From positions 1 through 6,889 of the forward strand of contig JAGUYV010000075.1 in NCBI GenBank assembly GCA_020061125.1: a DNA stretch of 6,889 bases, in the 5' to 3' direction. The stretch is from a bacterium. Lineage in GTDB: Bacteria > UBP15 > UBA6099 > DSWB01. The notes under the pieces are model-generated. The model did no database searches. It saw only the letters and a program-made list of their open reading frames with translations, and had not been told where the DNA came from. Of the stretch, positions 5,848 to 6,889 are shown one piece after another (position 1 is the stretch's first letter; the number at the start of each line of letters is the position of its first letter). A program made the translations under genes and the position numbers.

Positions 5848-6889
5848 ATGAACACACAGGGCGATCCGCGCCCGGACGCCGGCGCTCCCACGCGCAGGCC
5901 CCGGCCGGGCGAAATCCTCGAGTTGCGCATAGACAACCTCGCGTACGGCGGGCAGGGTGTGGCGCGTCTCGACGGCCTCGTGGTTCTGGTGCGCCGCGGC
6001 CTGCCGGGAGACACGGTGCGCGCGCGGGTCTCACGGCGGAAAAAGAACCTCATCGAAGCGCGGGTCGAGGAGGTTGCCGAACCCTCGCCGCATCGCATTG
6101 CGCCGCGCTGCGCGCACTTCGAGCACTGCGGGGGCTGCGCGTGGCAGCACCTCGATTATGGGCAGCAGCTCACCTGGAAAGAGCGGCATGTGCGCGATCA
6201 CTTCGAGCGCCTGGCCGGCATGCCCGGCGCGCCCGTGCTGCCCATCGCGGGCATGGACGACCCGTGGCGGTACCGCAACAAAATGGAATATGCGTTCGGC
6301 GAGTTCGGAGACGGGCGGCTCAAGCTGGGCCTGCACGCCATGGGCCGGTTCGATGTGATTATTGACATAGATGATTGCCATCTGCAGCCCGAGGTGTGCA
6401 ACGCGGTGCGAAACCGGGTGCGCGCCATGGCGCGCGCGGGCGGCTGGGCGGCCTACCACATGCGCCGCCACACGGGCGTGATGAGGCATCTGGTGCTGCG
6501 GTCCGCACAGGGCGGAGACGCGCTCATGGCGGTGTTCTCCACTTCCGGCGAGCCGTTCACGGACGCCCGGGAAACCGCCGAAACCCTGGCCGCGGAATTC
6601 CCGCAGATTCAGAGCGTGATGCACTTTGTCAACCCGTCAAAAGGCGGCGCGGCCGTGCAGGGCGAGGGCCGCGCGCTTGTCGGCCCGGACCGCATCGTGG
6701 AGGCCATTCTGGGGCTGGAGCTTGAGGTGAGCGCGGAGTCATTCATGCAGACCAACACCGCGCAGTGCGAACGCCTGTATGAAGCGCTGCTCGACGCCTG
6801 CGAATTCGACGGAACCGAAACCGTGCTGGATCTGTACACCGGGGCCGGCCCCATCGCGCTGCTGGCCGCGCGGCGCGCCGCGCGCGTGG
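5848..6889 (+). CDS. rlmD: 23S rRNA (uracil-5-)-methyltransferase, RlmD/RumA type (3' partial)
   Basis: The first 347 codons are present and the frame runs off the window end. A TRAM RNA-binding domain (about 20-80, with LAYGGQGVARLDGLVVLVRR) is followed by the cysteine cluster C88-x5-C94-x2-C97 and a later C177 in IDDCHLQPE. This is the pattern that holds a [4Fe-4S] cluster in RumA. Then come WRYRNKMEYAF (140-150), ESFMQTNTAQCERLYE (297-312, the family's 'FxQxN' segment) and the SAM-binding motif VLDLYTGAGPIALLAA (326-341). The catalytic cysteine and the general base lie beyond the end. Family members make 5-methyluridine in rRNA; RlmD acts at U1939 in E. coli. RlmC, RlmCD and TrmA-like specificity cannot be excluded. 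ATG 5848 has no Shine-Dalgarno, and GTG 5821 is an in-frame alternative adding 9 residues. The gap after fapA is 60 bases, with no evident terminator. Confidence 0.93.
   Translation, partial: MNTQGDPRPDAGAPTRRPRPGEILELRIDNLAYGGQGVARLDGLVVLVRRGLPGDTVRARVSRRKKNLIEARVEEVAEPSPHRIAPRCAHFEHCGGCAWQHLDYGQQLTWKERHVRDHFERLAGMPGAPVLPIAGMDDPWRYRNKMEYAFGEFGDGRLKLGLHAMGRFDVIIDIDDCHLQPEVCNAVRNRVRAMARAGGWAAYHMRRHTGVMRHLVLRSAQGGDALMAVFSTSGEPFTDARETAETLAAEFPQIQSVMHFVNPSKGGAAVQGEGRALVGPDRIVEAILGLELEVSAESFMQTNTAQCERLYEALLDACEFDGTETVLDLYTGAGPIALLAARRAARV

Noticed and set aside
5784-6365. 193-aa + strand frame spanning the start of rlmD
   Set aside because: Arg/Ala-rich shifted-frame translation; the TRAM domain and cysteine cluster are in the frame starting at ATG 5848.

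Overview
This 6.9-kb window is GC-rich and densely coding, with every supported gene on the + strand. The long open frames on the - strand are codon-bias shadows of these genes. There are no RNA genes, insertion sequences, CRISPR arrays or phage genes that I can see, and no gene-free stretch longer than about 130 bases. The gene set (c-di-GMP-type HD-GYP protein, FapA/DUF342 protein, branched-chain amino-acid enzymes, TRAM-domain RNA methyltransferase) fits a free-living, probably Gram-negative-type bacterium with c-di-GMP signalling. The sequence alone does not identify the phylum.

Region 1 (1-1977) is branched-chain amino-acid biosynthesis. It holds the 3' end of an isopropylmalate/citramalate synthase-family gene. 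About 40 bases downstream comes a complete dihydroxy-acid dehydratase gene (ilvD). The pair probably forms the end of one transcription unit.

Region 2 (1978-2104) is a 127-base, locally AT-rich spacer, the largest gap in the window and the best place for a new promoter.

Region 3 (2105-5787) is the most interesting part: three closely spaced genes (gaps of 27 and 41 bases) that look like one operon. They encode a small stand-alone receiver-like protein that lacks most phosphotransfer residues, an HD-GYP protein with several changed active-site residues, and a long FapA/DUF342 protein with what looks like a duplicated N-terminal module. I infer a signalling unit in which an atypical receiver and an atypical HD-GYP protein act with a beta-helical FapA scaffold, perhaps in surface, envelope or flagellar control. 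No individual family is new. The combination and the shared loss of canonical residues in the two signalling proteins deserve follow-up.

Region 4 (5788-6889) starts a 23S rRNA (uracil-5-)-methyltransferase of the RlmD/RumA type. It has a TRAM domain and an iron-sulfur cysteine cluster, and is cut off by the window end inside its SAM-binding domain. Its start has no evident ribosome binding site and lies 7 bases after a TATACT box, so a leaderless transcript is possible.
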